DNA of 64,000 nucleotides from NCBI RefSeq assembly GCF_022410535.1, contig NZ_JAKNBL010000010.1, forward strand, positions 1 to 64,000. Direction: 5' to 3'. This document shows positions 16,133 through 26,200 of the stretch, piece after piece. A program made the position numbers and the translations under genes. The notes beneath the pieces are model-generated. The model saw only the letters and a list, made by a program, of their open reading frames with translations, had not been told where the DNA came from and did not search any database. Within the stretch, counting starts at the first letter, position 1. Every line of letters starts with the position of its first letter. The stretch comes from Pelotomaculum terephthalicicum JT. GTDB lineage: Bacteria; Bacillota; Desulfotomaculia; Desulfotomaculales; Pelotomaculaceae.

Positions 16133-17482
16133 TTATTCTCCGTCATCACCCTTGATTTTCGCTTCCAGCCAATCGATAAATTGCCTCGCGGTGCGGGGTG
16201 AACGGCCATTGTGCTCCATTTCCCATATAAGAGCCTCATCGCGCAATGTCTTAGAATCAATATCAATGTTTCTAATAGAAGCAAGTCCTTCAACTATTTC
16301 AAGATACTTTTTCTGGTCAGGAGTTGAAAAGGTAACGGCAATGCCAAACCGATCCGCCAGGGACAGCTTTTCCTGCAAGGTGTCGGCGGCGCGAACCTCG
16401 TCATTGTTGCCGGACGACAGGCCCGCTCTTTCACTAAACTTCTCTTTAACTAAATGACGCCTGTTGGAGGTTGCGTATATCACGGCATTCACCGGCTTGC
16501 TTTCCAAGCCGCCTTCTAAAACCGCCTTTAATGCGGTGAAACTTTCTTCACTGTCCTCAAAGCTCAGATCGTCAATGAATAATATAAATTTTTGCGGTCT
16601 ATTGCGAATCAATCTGATAATCTTCGGGTAATCCTCAAGATATTTTTTGGGAATTTCAATTATCCGTAAGCCCTGCGCGGCAAATTCGTTTAAAAGAGCC
16701 TTTACGGTGGAGGACTTGCCTGTGCCCCGGTCCCCATAAAGCAAAACGTTGTTTGCCGGGTGACCTTTTAAAAAGAACATGGTATTATCCAACACAACTT
16801 GTCTTTCCGCGTTATAACCCACTAAATCGGACAATCTCACCGGATCTGTCGATGCAAGTCCTTTTAAGCCATGAAAATCCGACTGCTCTTCCCAAATAAA
16901 GCCTGCATACCGGGCGAAGTTTCCCGCGCCATTGGCTCTGTGGAATTCAGCCAGTGCCTTGATACAATTCGCCCAGGACTGATTTTGGTCCAGTATTTGG
17001 TATATATTGAGACGCCCATCCCGTACGCTATTTAAACTGCTGTCCCATTCAGGAAGTTTTTCCGCTGTATTTTTTTCTGAATTATATTTGGCGGCATAAC
17101 CGCTCAAAATAATATTCTTCAGCTCCCTGGATGACAACATTGCCACCTTGTGGAGATTTTCCAGGTCATTCTCCACAGTTCGCAGCAGTGGAATATCAAT
17201 ATCTGCAAAACTGTGTTTCTCCGCGATACGCGTAAAAGCATTTTCGTCGTATAAAACACAAGTAATTACATAGTGCTTGAAATTGCGGTATTCATCAGCT
17301 TGTGACAGGTGGTAAAAAAAGTTGTTGTATTCAATGAGCAGGGCATCAAAGTCCTCGCCCACCGCGCACAGTTTTTCCAGCAAAATATAAAGTTTTTTAA
17401 TCAATGGATTTTTTAGAATACCGCGGTAAACCGTTAACGAATCCAAGGCTGTCTTATAATTTTTCGCTAAATGATTGCGCAC
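16133..17482 (-). CDS. DUF815-family AAA+ ATPase
   Basis: 449 residues. GTG start with GAGGAG upstream. A helical N-terminal half of about 215 residues is followed by an AAA+ module: entry sequence LSDLVGYNAERQ (about 218-229), Walker A GDRGTGKSS (about 250-258), Walker B FILFIDDLSF (about 300-309), sensor-1-like ATSNRRHLV (about 339-347) and a C-terminal arginine-finger/sensor-2 part with RSPRTARQF. This is the layout of DUF815 proteins, predicted ATPases of unknown target. A 60-aa protein gene follows. Confidence 0.85.
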   Translation of the reverse strand: MRNHLAKNYKTALDSLTVYRGILKNPLIKKLYILLEKLCAVGEDFDALLIEYNNFFYHLSQADEYRNFKHYVITCVLYDENAFTRIAEKHSFADIDIPLLRTVENDLENLHKVAMLSSRELKNIILSGYAAKYNSEKNTAEKLPEWDSSLNSVRDGRLNIYQILDQNQSWANCIKALAEFHRANGAGNFARYAGFIWEEQSDFHGLKGLASTDPVRLSDLVGYNAERQVVLDNTMFFLKGHPANNVLLYGDRGTGKSSTVKALLNEFAAQGLRIIEIPKKYLEDYPKIIRLIRNRPQKFILFIDDLSFEDSEESFTALKAVLEGGLESKPVNAVIYATSNRRHLVKEKFSERAGLSSGNNDEVRAADTLQEKLSLADRFGIAVTFSTPDQKKYLEIVEGLASIRNIDIDSKTLRDEALIWEMEHNGRSPRTARQFIDWLEAKIKGDDGE

Positions 17483-17669
17483 TAAACCACTCCTCTGTCA
17501 AATACCAAAGCATTATGTGATAAGCGATTCATTTTCAATTATATCATAAAAGAATTTAAGGCCGTGCAATTGCCGCAAAATATTACGACTGCCTCAACCA
17601 CAGGTATGATCATTTGGAAAAGATATTTTAGTTCAGGTATTTGCTATCGTTTTTACCACTAATTTCGCA

Positions 17670-17698
17670 TTGATCTTATTTTCATGCTTATTTATATT
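17670..17698 (+). promoter_or_regulatory. Sigma-A-like promoter of the secreted-protein gene
   Basis: TTGATC (17670-17675), a 17-base spacer and TATATT (17693-17698), 48 bases before the ATG at 17746. Confidence 0.55.
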
Positions 17699-17745
17699 AT
17701 TTAATGTACAAAAAAACTCACCATTTAAAGGAGTTGAGCGGCAAC

Positions 17746-18165
17746 ATGAGAAAAATAGTCTTGCTGGCAATGGCACTAATCCTTTCAACCGCCCTATCTT
17801 CAACGGCGTTTGCCAGTCAGTCGAGGGATCGTGGTACCCATAATGATTCTAAGATTAGTCATTCGTCTCACAGCAATTACGGTTACAGTTGGTACAAGAT
17901 TAAAGCAGTTTCTTATGCCAAAAATCATTATGATTATTATCAAAAAAGAATTGCGCAGCTAGAAAGAATACTACACCAGTATAATACAAGAAACCTGCGC
18001 AGTCATTGGAATTATGACAGAGACTTTGAAAGATATTTTTATGTGGATGACAACGGTGTAAGTCACTACTTCTACCTTGACCCGGATAAAGATTATATCG
18101 TTCATCAATATAAGGATAGCAATGGAATAACCCAATATTGGTTTGAAGACGCAGGCTGGAAATAG
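17746..18165 (+). CDS. Secreted Tyr/His-rich hypothetical protein
   Basis: 139 residues from ATG 17746; AAAGGAG lies upstream, while the in-frame ATG at 17704 has none. A clear Sec signal peptide (KIVLLAMALILSTALSSTAFA, cleavage after AFA, about residue 23) leads to a small basic/aromatic protein rich in His, Ser and Tyr, with a helix (KNHYDYYQKRIAQLERILHQ) and a strand-rich tail (FYVDDNGVSHYFYLD and GITQYWFEDAGWK). No family recognised. Single-gene unit with its own promoter and terminator. Confidence 0.75.
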   Translation: MRKIVLLAMALILSTALSSTAFASQSRDRGTHNDSKISHSSHSNYGYSWYKIKAVSYAKNHYDYYQKRIAQLERILHQYNTRNLRSHWNYDRDFERYFYVDDNGVSHYFYLDPDKDYIVHQYKDSNGITQYWFEDAGWK

Positions 18166-18224
18166 TTCCGAAACAGCAACTTCAGCGAGAGGCTGGTTAT
18201 AGAATTTGCATATTGTTTATATGA

Positions 18225-18278
18225 GCAGTAAAACCGATCTGTCAACTGACACAAGGTTTGGTTTTACTGCTTTTTTTT
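18225..18278 (+). terminator. Rho-independent terminator
   Basis: GCAGTAAAACC (18225-18235) pairs perfectly with GGTTTTACTGC (18260-18270), followed by eight T. The loop holds a smaller palindrome (GTCAACTGAC). Confidence 0.9.
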
Positions 18279-18345
18279 GAATAATTTCCATGATATTAAA
18301 CATAATAGTTTTAATCATACAATGATGGAAGGGAGAATGTGCAAT

Positions 18346-18903
18346 ATGGCCGCTAGCTTAGGCGCACACGAAGTGATGGAATTACACGAGGTTCTGACAG
18401 CCACCGTTGACGGTATTAATCAGTTCCAGCTTTATAGTCCTCATATAAGAGATCAACAGTTGCGCTCTATCTTGAATAATCAAATTAAATTCATGACAGA
18501 AGAGTACAATAATATGGTCCAAACTATCAACCAGCGTGGGAAAGGTGAATCAATTCCTTATCGTTCCGTAAAAAACGTGTCGCCTTCCTATGGCCTGCAG
18601 AATCCTCAGCCACAAGCGCCTAATGTTTCAATGAATGAAATGGATGACAGGGACGTTGCCAGTGGAATGCTGGGGTGCCACAAAGCATCAGCTCTTGTTA
18701 AAACGATTGCATCCCTGGAATGTGCAGATCCGCATTTGAGGCGGATGCTTCAGCAAGGGGCCGTTAATTGTTCTGAACAGGCATATGAAGTATGGAATTA
18801 TATGAACCAGAAACAATATTACCAAGTGCCGACGATGAAAGATATGACCACACAAACCATGGTAAGTGGTTTTACCTCGGCTAACATGGGACAAATCAGC
18901 TAG
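18346..18903 (+). CDS. CotF-family spore coat protein
   Basis: 185 residues from ATG 18346, chosen because GGAAGGGAG lies ten bases upstream; the longer reading would begin inside the T-run of the preceding terminator. The N-terminal half (AASLGAHEVMELHEVLTATV, then DGINQFQLYSPHIRD) and the C-terminal half (DDRDVASGMLGCHKASALVK, then ECADPHLRRMLQQGAVNCSEQ and YEVWNYM) form two helical hairpins of the ferritin-like CotF type. These are structural proteins of the spore coat. A long inverted repeat after the stop may end transcription. Confidence 0.85.
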   Translation: MAASLGAHEVMELHEVLTATVDGINQFQLYSPHIRDQQLRSILNNQIKFMTEEYNNMVQTINQRGKGESIPYRSVKNVSPSYGLQNPQPQAPNVSMNEMDDRDVASGMLGCHKASALVKTIASLECADPHLRRMLQQGAVNCSEQAYEVWNYMNQKQYYQVPTMKDMTTQTMVSGFTSANMGQIS

Positions 18904-18923
18904 GTTAGAGATAACTGAAATTT

Positions 18924-18997
18924 AAACACCCCTGGTAGTAATGAAGTGAACCCCGGAAAACGGACTGGGGTTCACTTCATTACTGCCAGGGGTGTTT
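18924..18997. repeat. 31-bp inverted repeat between convergent genes
   Basis: Arm 18924-18954 (AAACACCCCTGGTAGTAATG and 11 more bases) pairs with 18967-18997 over a 12-base loop with a single G-T wobble. It lies between the stops of the CotF gene (+) and the DUF3243 gene (-), so it may act as a two-way terminator although T-runs are short. It is far longer than normal terminators. Confidence 0.8.
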
Positions 18998-19003
18998 CCT
19001 CAT

Positions 19004-19252
19004 TTATGTATTTTCAACGAGCCTGGTAATCATTTTGGCCAAGGCCTTCTTCTCTCCCTCCTCGCCGACTTCCCATAATTCTTTCAGTAGTCGCTGTTCT
19101 CTATTTGCCGGGTCTAAATTGTTCGCAAAGAAGTCCCCAAGCCGGTAAGCGAATTTATCTACCGTATCATCGGACACGCCTACTAAATCCGCGGTTTTCA
19201 CGGCTTTACCCAGAGTTTTTTTCCACATATTCCAGGATATATCCGCTTCCAT
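19004..19252 (-). CDS. DUF3243 family protein (YmfJ-like)
   Basis: 82 residues from ATG 19252, selected because GGAGGTG is six bases upstream. It matches the DUF3243 pattern seen in Bacillus YmfJ: W..W...LG.A...A...G+sddTv...A...GdfaA.n.dp.n.e...LkeLWev..e.Ek..LA.m+.+Lv. The family is small, cytoplasmic and of unknown function. Single gene, convergent with cotF-like. Confidence 0.8.
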   Translation of the reverse strand: MEADISWNMWKKTLGKAVKTADLVGVSDDTVDKFAYRLGDFFANNLDPANREQRLLKELWEVGEEGEKKALAKMITRLVENT

Positions 19253-19360
19253 ACGCACACCTCCACGATTGTTTTTCAGCCATTCTCTCAATCTGACTTC
19301 TGATTAGTTACAAATATTTTATCCTTCTATCGTTTTTTTAGTCATGCTATACTGAGCAGG

Positions 19361-22300
19361 TCAGCTGCATCTTATTTCTAGATCCAGATTAAACAAATAT
19401 AAATATGTTTCCTTTACCTTACTCCCATAGATATTTTCCACCGCCCTGGCATAGATGTTCAACTGGCCGCGATAACGCGCCATCACCTGCTCAAGCTGGT
19501 CTTTGCCGATCCGGTCGGTTTTGTAATCTAATAACAACAAGCCGTCACCTTCGTCAACCAGGCAGTCAATGATGCCCTGCACCAACACTACCTCGCCGGA
19601 ATCACCGGCAAGTCCGGAATAGATCTCCCCGGCCGGCAACGACAAGGTAAACGGCAGTTCCCTGAAAACTTTTTTTCCAGAAAGCACACGCCTGCCGAGC
19701 GGCGATTTGAAGAAAAACATGATTTTCTCTACCGGCACTGAATCTGCCTGCTCCAATGTCAGTATTTCCATCCCGGTCATCACTGCCACCTGCTTCTTAA
19801 TTGCCGCGGCGTCCGCGACATGTGTCAAATCCAGATTCTGCATTACCAGATGCAGGGCTGAGCCTGCTTCAGCGGCAGTCAAGCCATGTTCCTCCTGCAT
19901 AAAAACCGGCCGCCTGCCAATAGGCGGACGATAATCCAGGGATGCTCCCTCATCCTCCACAATTTGCCGGTCAAACCTTCGTTTCAGGTCAGTTACTGAA
20001 GACTTTGCCGCGCAGCCGGTCAGCCCCAAATCAGGATATTTCCATTCCAACCGGCTTTTCACAATCCCGGCAAACCGACTGTCCGTGTCCACCGGCTCCA
20101 TCCGGCGGACTTGACTTAATAACTCCCTTTCGGATGGTTTTTCCTGTTCTGAAGCGGCGCCTCCACCCTTAAAAAATACCGCCCAGCGTGAGGAGTCCCC
20201 TGCCACCGCCGCCGGGGGCTGATCATCACACAGCGCCAGTTTTCTTATTCCCGCGCCGTCTTGATGGCGGGCAAGAGCCGGAACCAGCCAGTCCAGGCAA
20301 GAACTTGCCCCGGCCAGTTCACCGTCCGGCAAAGCCCACCCCGCCGCCGCCACCGGACCGCACCAGCGGCGGGCGTGCGCCGGGAGATTGCGGACCGAGC
20401 CGACCAGAATCAACTTCTCTCGCGCCCTGGTCATGGCCACGTAAAGGATTCTTAACTCCTCAGCCAAAGCTTCCATTTTTAATTTGTGCTTTATAGCCAG
20501 TTTGGCTATCGTAGGATAAGTAATTCTTCTCTCCGCGTCAATTAACTGCGGCCCCAAACCTAAATCCTTGTGCAGGAGCATTGTTTTGTTCAGATCTTTC
20601 ATATTGAATTTCTTACCCAACCCGGCCACAAAGACCACCGGAAACTCCAGCCCCTTGCTTTTGTGTATACTCATCAGCCGCACTACATTTTCTTTTTCAT
20701 GCAAAGCCCGTGCCGCCCCCAGGTCGCGTCCGCCGTCTTGAATACGCTCAATAAAGCGGAGAAAGAGAAACAGCCCTCTGAACCCGGTGGTCTCATACTG
20801 CTGCGCCCGCTGGTGCAGCGCCCGCAAATTAGCCTGCCGCTGCCCGCCGCCAGGCAGTCCTCCGACAAAATCATAGTATCCTGTCTCCCGGTAGAGGGTC
20901 CAAATCAATCCGGCCAGTGTTCCCCGCCGGGCGGTAGTGCGCCACCCGTCCAACTTTTCCAGAAAACATGTTAAACGGTCCGAAATTGCCCCTTTCATCA
21001 ACGCCGCCGCGGACACCACCGCCTCAAAAAAATCGCCCTGGCGCCGGCACAGCCTGATTTGCGCCAGTTCCCCAGCGTTAAGCCCGACCACAGGAGACCG
21101 TAAGACTCCGGCCAACGGCACATCCTGGCGCGGGTTGTCGATTACTTTTAACAATGCGAGAATAGTTTCAACCTCAGTCGCCTCAAAATAACCGGTAGCC
21201 AGTTCGGCGTAAGCAGGCACCCCCATCCGCCGAAATTCTTCCAGGAAGCTGTTGGCATAACCGGTGGTGGCGCGCAAAAGCACCACTATGTCACGGTAAA
21301 CCGCCGGGCGGTATTTTTTTTGATCATTATCGTAAATCAGCGTTCCCGCCCCTCCTGCCGGGTCATTACCGACAATTTCCTCAATCCTGGACGCTACCAG
21401 GCAGGCTTCCATTTGCACCGCGTCCAGGTCCGCCTCCGGTTCTCCGGAATCATCTGACTTGTCATCTCCGGAACCGTCCGTCGCAATAACATCTTCTGCG
21501 GGGTTTTCAGCCTGTTTGCCGCGCTCAATCAAATACACTTCCACTGTTCCGTCCTCTGCCGTCACTCTCCCGTCAACTGCAGGATAATCAGCGCCATAAA
21601 TCAGTTCCGCCCTTTGATTATAGGTAAGCTCGCCGACTGCGGGAGACATCAACTGGCGAAAAATAAAGTTCACGGCGTCAACTACTCCCCGGCGGCTGCG
21701 AAAATTTCTGGCCAAATCAATCCTGCGCTCCGGGCCGCCCGGCTGCGACGGATACTTTGAGTATTTATCCAGAAAAAGGCCGGGATCCGCCAGCCTAAAG
21801 CGGTAAATACTTTGTTTGACATCCCCGACCATGAACAAATTCGGATGCGCTTCACCCTGCCGTGACACCAGCCGCAATATTGCCTCTTGAACCGCGTTCG
21901 TATCCTGGTACTCGTCCACAAGCACTTCCACAAAGCGCTGCCGCAGCTCCAGGGCCAATTCCGACGGAGCCAACCCATCCGGTCCGGCAGTCGACAAAAT
22001 TCGCAGGCAATAGTGTTCCAGGTCGTTGAAATCAACCAGCCCTTTAGCCGTTTTGGCCTCTTGGTACGCTTTATCAAAATCGCGCACCAGTTCCGTTAGC
22101 TCCTTTACCAGCGGGGCAACGGCGCGCAGATCGGCGCAATAGTCTTCCGGAAGGCGGGAGAAATAATCATCTTTAAGAGTTTTTATTTGTTTTTTGGCAT
22201 AATCACGTAAAGCAGTCACTTGTTTTTTTAAGCTCTGCTCGACCCCGGCATCTCTAACTGCCTTTAATTTGCCGAAACTAATTGTGTTAATAATGGAATA

Positions 22301-23209
22301 AAGACTGGCCCAGCTCATGTCCGCCGCACAAGCCCGGTCCAGACTGAGCGCTGCGTCACGGTCAGCCTCAAGGGTGTCTATATATGCACGCGGGCCGCCT
22401 GCCCTGCCGGCCAGCCGGATAGCCATTTCAAGCGTCGCGACAATCCCGGCCGCCTCAAGCGCAATCGCCTTCTTTAAGGATGCGCTCCAGGGGAGCCGGT
22501 CGAATAAGATATCCTCCGGCATGTCGAAACCCGCCGCCAGTTTTTCCAGCCATTTTGCCGGTTGAGGCATGCTGCGGGCAAATCTGTGTAATTCCAGAAC
22601 AAGCGCCTGCAAATCCGTGTCGTCTCTCTTTCCCCCATAGCAGTCAACTAATGTGTTGAAAGGGAGGTTATCACCGGCGTTGTAACGGCGCTCAAAAAGC
22701 TCTTCCAACACCTCCGCCTGGATTAAAGCAGCCTCGGTTTCATCGGCTACCCGAAAAGACGGATCCAGGTCAATCCGGTAAAAATGCTGACGAATAACAT
22801 CCAGGCAAAAAGAGTGAATGGTGCCGATGCTGGCGTGGTTGAGCAAAGACATTTGCCTACTTAAATGTTTTGATCCCGGGTGTTCGTCGATATGCGCGGC
22901 AAGCGCGCGGCCGACGCGCTCTCTCATTTCAGCCGCCGCGGCATTGGTAAAAGTCAACACCAGCAGGCGGTCAACATCGGTCTGCGCCGTCAGGTCGGTA
23001 ATCCGGCGAATGATCCGTTCCACCAGGACCGCTGTTTTACCGGCCCCGGCGGCGGCCGCCACCAGCAAATTGCCGTTACGGCTGTTCATGGCTTCGAGTT
23101 GCTCCGCCGTCCATTCTCTTTTGCCTTTTTGTTTAACTTTGGCACTGATCAAGCTGCGCTCCATGCTCTCAAATTGTTCCCGCGGCCCGCCGTTACTCAA
23201 CGTGCTCAC
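19361..23209 (-). CDS. addA: ATP-dependent helicase/nuclease subunit A
   Basis: 1282 residues from GTG 23209, which has a G-rich RBS and overlaps the addB stop by 17 bases; a longer in-frame reading would run 276 bases into addB and is rejected. A UvrD-type superfamily 1 helicase with a C-terminal nuclease. Visible: TAEQLEAMN Q-motif region, Walker A AAAGAGKTA, motif II DEYQDTN, MSIHKSKGLEFPVVF (motif V region), VAMTRAREKLILV (motif VI) and nuclease LLLDYKTDR near the C-terminus. Together with AddB it processes double-strand breaks for RecA. Confidence 0.95.
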   Translation of the reverse strand: MSTLSNGGPREQFESMERSLISAKVKQKGKREWTAEQLEAMNSRNGNLLVAAAAGAGKTAVLVERIIRRITDLTAQTDVDRLLVLTFTNAAAAEMRERVGRALAAHIDEHPGSKHLSRQMSLLNHASIGTIHSFCLDVIRQHFYRIDLDPSFRVADETEAALIQAEVLEELFERRYNAGDNLPFNTLVDCYGGKRDDTDLQALVLELHRFARSMPQPAKWLEKLAAGFDMPEDILFDRLPWSASLKKAIALEAAGIVATLEMAIRLAGRAGGPRAYIDTLEADRDAALSLDRACAADMSWASLYSIINTISFGKLKAVRDAGVEQSLKKQVTALRDYAKKQIKTLKDDYFSRLPEDYCADLRAVAPLVKELTELVRDFDKAYQEAKTAKGLVDFNDLEHYCLRILSTAGPDGLAPSELALELRQRFVEVLVDEYQDTNAVQEAILRLVSRQGEAHPNLFMVGDVKQSIYRFRLADPGLFLDKYSKYPSQPGGPERRIDLARNFRSRRGVVDAVNFIFRQLMSPAVGELTYNQRAELIYGADYPAVDGRVTAEDGTVEVYLIERGKQAENPAEDVIATDGSGDDKSDDSGEPEADLDAVQMEACLVASRIEEIVGNDPAGGAGTLIYDNDQKKYRPAVYRDIVVLLRATTGYANSFLEEFRRMGVPAYAELATGYFEATEVETILALLKVIDNPRQDVPLAGVLRSPVVGLNAGELAQIRLCRRQGDFFEAVVSAAALMKGAISDRLTCFLEKLDGWRTTARRGTLAGLIWTLYRETGYYDFVGGLPGGGQRQANLRALHQRAQQYETTGFRGLFLFLRFIERIQDGGRDLGAARALHEKENVVRLMSIHKSKGLEFPVVFVAGLGKKFNMKDLNKTMLLHKDLGLGPQLIDAERRITYPTIAKLAIKHKLKMEALAEELRILYVAMTRAREKLILVGSVRNLPAHARRWCGPVAAAGWALPDGELAGASSCLDWLVPALARHQDGAGIRKLALCDDQPPAAVAGDSSRWAVFFKGGGAASEQEKPSERELLSQVRRMEPVDTDSRFAGIVKSRLEWKYPDLGLTGCAAKSSVTDLKRRFDRQIVEDEGASLDYRPPIGRRPVFMQEEHGLTAAEAGSALHLVMQNLDLTHVADAAAIKKQVAVMTGMEILTLEQADSVPVEKIMFFFKSPLGRRVLSGKKVFRELPFTLSLPAGEIYSGLAGDSGEVVLVQGIIDCLVDEGDGLLLLDYKTDRIGKDQLEQVMARYRGQLNIYARAVENIYGSKVKETYLYLFNLDLEIRCS

Positions 23210-26200
23210 CCCCCAGTATTTCAGCCAGCTTGCCCCATATGATGTCTTTCCGTACCGGCGCGATCTGACGGTAGGCGTTCCCTTCCACCAGTTCGTCAAA
23301 CGAACAAACCGGGCTGAAAAGGCAGTGCTGACACGAGCGGAAATTCCCCTGGCGATAGGGAGCGATATCCACCACGCCGCTGATAATGTCGTTCCCGGCG
23401 GATAATAACTGCATGCGCAGGTAAGCCCGCAGCAATTCAAACTGCTGTCCGGTGAGAACAGCGGAGCGGGCGGCAAAATCACCATCTCTCTTTAGCTGCA
23501 CCGGAATCAGGTCTGAGGGGCCAGAAAGCCCGCTGTCCATCATCCCGACAACGGCCGGGTCGGCGAGCAGCATACCCTCCATCCTCATTTTCCTGAGAAT
23601 GCTTTTTTCCAGCTCCTCGTCCGGGGGAATTTCACCGCTGGTTTTGATTAACGGGTCGTCCAGGCTGAAATAAAAAATCGCGCCGGGCAGGCCCGGCCCA
23701 CCCGCCAAACGGTCCGCCTGCCGCAGCGCCACCTCGAGGTAGGTCAACAGCTGCAGTTTCAAGCCGTGAAAGATGTCCGAGAGATTTATGGTCACCCGGC
23801 CCGACTTGTAATCAATTACCCGCAGGTAAATCCCGGCGTCGCCACGAGCCGCGTCAACGCGGTCGATCCGGCCGGTTACCGCCATCTCACTGCCGTCGGA
23901 GAGAATAAAGGTTACGGCGGGCAATTCACCCTCCAGCCCGAAAGACAGCTCCAGCCCGACCGGGCGGAATTTCCCCCGCTGGGCGTGCTCAGACAGCACC
24001 AGCGCCGCACGCTGCACGGTGCGCTTGATTTTCCTGGTGAGGTAGCGCCGCCGGGCGGAATTGAGCAGTATTTCGTTCTGCAGCCTGGGAGCGAGATAGT
24101 CCACCACTTCCCCGGCCAACTTGCGGCAGTCTTTTTGGTTTAGTTCACCCCAATCCAATCCCATTTCCTGGACCCGGTCCCCGTAAAGCTTTAGCGCCGC
24201 GTGAAAAAATTGTCCCAGGTCCGGGGCGCCCAGCCTGAAAACAGGCCGGTCCCGCAGCCGCAAGCCTTGAGATAAAAAATGGGCAAAAGGGCAGGAGCGG
24301 AATTTTTCTATACCGGAAACGCTGGTTTTCAGCGGCTGCCCGTACAGGAGTTTCGCGGCGCCGGGAGTTAGCCTGTCTTCCTTGTTGTTGTAAAATAGAC
24401 CGGATAACGCGCGGGTACATTCCTCCCGCCGCTCCCCCCGCGCAAACCAGTTGTATACATCCCACCAGATGGGATTTAAGGAGCGGCCACCCTTGGCTTC
24501 CCTCATTTGAACAGCCAAATAAGACAGGCAGCGGCCGGGGTTTGTCACAAACTCAAGGTCTTCAGTACCGGCCGCGTTCGGCTCCACCGCCCAAACCCTT
24601 TCCTCAACGCCAGGCAATAGTTCCCTAACCCGTGCAATCACCGGCGAGGGCATATTCGCCCCGCCCTCATCGTCCGCCGACGGGTAGCTGAGAATCAAGC
24701 GCTCCGCCGATCGGGTCAGGGCGATATAAACCAGGTATTGCTCGTCAAAAACTTTCCGGCGGACACCGGGAGACAAAGGCAACCCGATCGCCTGCAGGCA
24801 TTCCCTTTCCGTTTCGGACAGGACCCCTTGCCCCGTTATCCGGGCGGGCAGCACACTTTCATTAACGCCTATGATAAAAGAGGCGCGGGCTTGTGGGCTG
24901 CGGGAACGATCCAGGGAACCGGCCACTACCTGGTCAAGTCCGGGCGGGATCAAGCTCAGTCGCATGCTTTCAAAACCGGCGTCCAGTACCGCGGCATAAT
25001 CCGCCGGCTTTAAAACCTCGTCGCCCAGTGTCTCCACAACCTGATCCAGCAAAGCCGTCAGCATATCCCACACCTGACTGTGCTCCCGGGCCACCTCCAG
25101 AAGCCCCTGTGTTTCAGCCCGCCGGCTCCAGCCTTCCAGCATTTCAGGAACCTCTAGCTCGGACAAAAGGTTAAATAGCGCTATTGTTATCTCCCGTACA
25201 TTACCGGCCTGCCGGACCGCCCGGTGGAAGCCGGCCAGCGCTGCCGTCGCCGTCCGGCGAATCCGGTTGATCTCCTCCAATTCCCGGACCTCCGTTGATG
25301 AAACCTCAAGATCCTCCTCAAGCGTCAGCCGTCTCCGGTACTCCCAAGGTCTGGCGTCAACCCAGCGGCTGCCCCGGATGCCGTGCGCCAGCACATAGTT
25401 TTCCAACAAATCAACTTCTTCCCGGGCAAGCGGAATGAGGTCGGTTTTCAGATAACGAAATACCGGGTCATAGGTCCAGTCCTTCACTACCACCTCAAGC
25501 GCCGCACGGACCAGCTCAATCAGGGGATGGCTCATCACCGGACGCTTCCGGTCCACAAAAACGGGGATACCATGATCGTCGAAAACAACAGCAATAAGAT
25601 GGTCATAAGCATCCAGATCTCTTGTCAGCACGACAATGTCACGGTAGCGGTAACCCTGGTCGCGGCACAAGCTTATTATTTCCCGCGCCACCCCCTCCAC
25701 TTCAGCGCGGCGGCTCGCCGCAGCCGCCAGCACCACCCCGTCGCCGGTGTTTTTAGCGGGCGGCGCCGGGCGGCGGAAAAAGTTTTCTTCAAGGTAAGTG
25801 ATGGAGGAATTGCGGAACCGGTTCTTTTTTTGCTCAAGTGTCAGCGGGCGTTCAACCGGCACCCGCTCCCGGGCCGCTATTTCGCACAAGATATCGTAAG
25901 TTTCCCTTGAAGGGTAAAATAGGTCGTTATCATCAAGGCTGCCACTCATTGCGGCCAGATCGGCGCACAAAGTGACATTTATCCGGCGCGACGATCGCAG
26001 AAGAGCGGCCAACACCTGGTATTCCTGGGGTGTGAACCCGATGAAGCCGTCCACCCAGATTTCCGACTCCTTGATCGCCGCCGCCTTTTCCAGGCGGCCC
26101 GCCAGCAGGCTCAGGTAATCGTCCGGGTCGGTAAAACGGCCGGCCAAATAAGCTTCCAATTCACCATATAAAAGACAGAGGTCTTCAAGCTTATCCGTCA

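Noticed and set aside
17704-17745. Upstream ATG for the secreted-protein gene
   Set aside because: It would place 14 charged residues before a good signal peptide and has no RBS; ATG 17746 has AAAGGAG.
23210-23485. 92-residue N-terminal extension of AddA
   Set aside because: It lies wholly inside addB, is translated from the wrong frame of addB and has no RBS; GTG 23209 has one and gives the usual AddA length.
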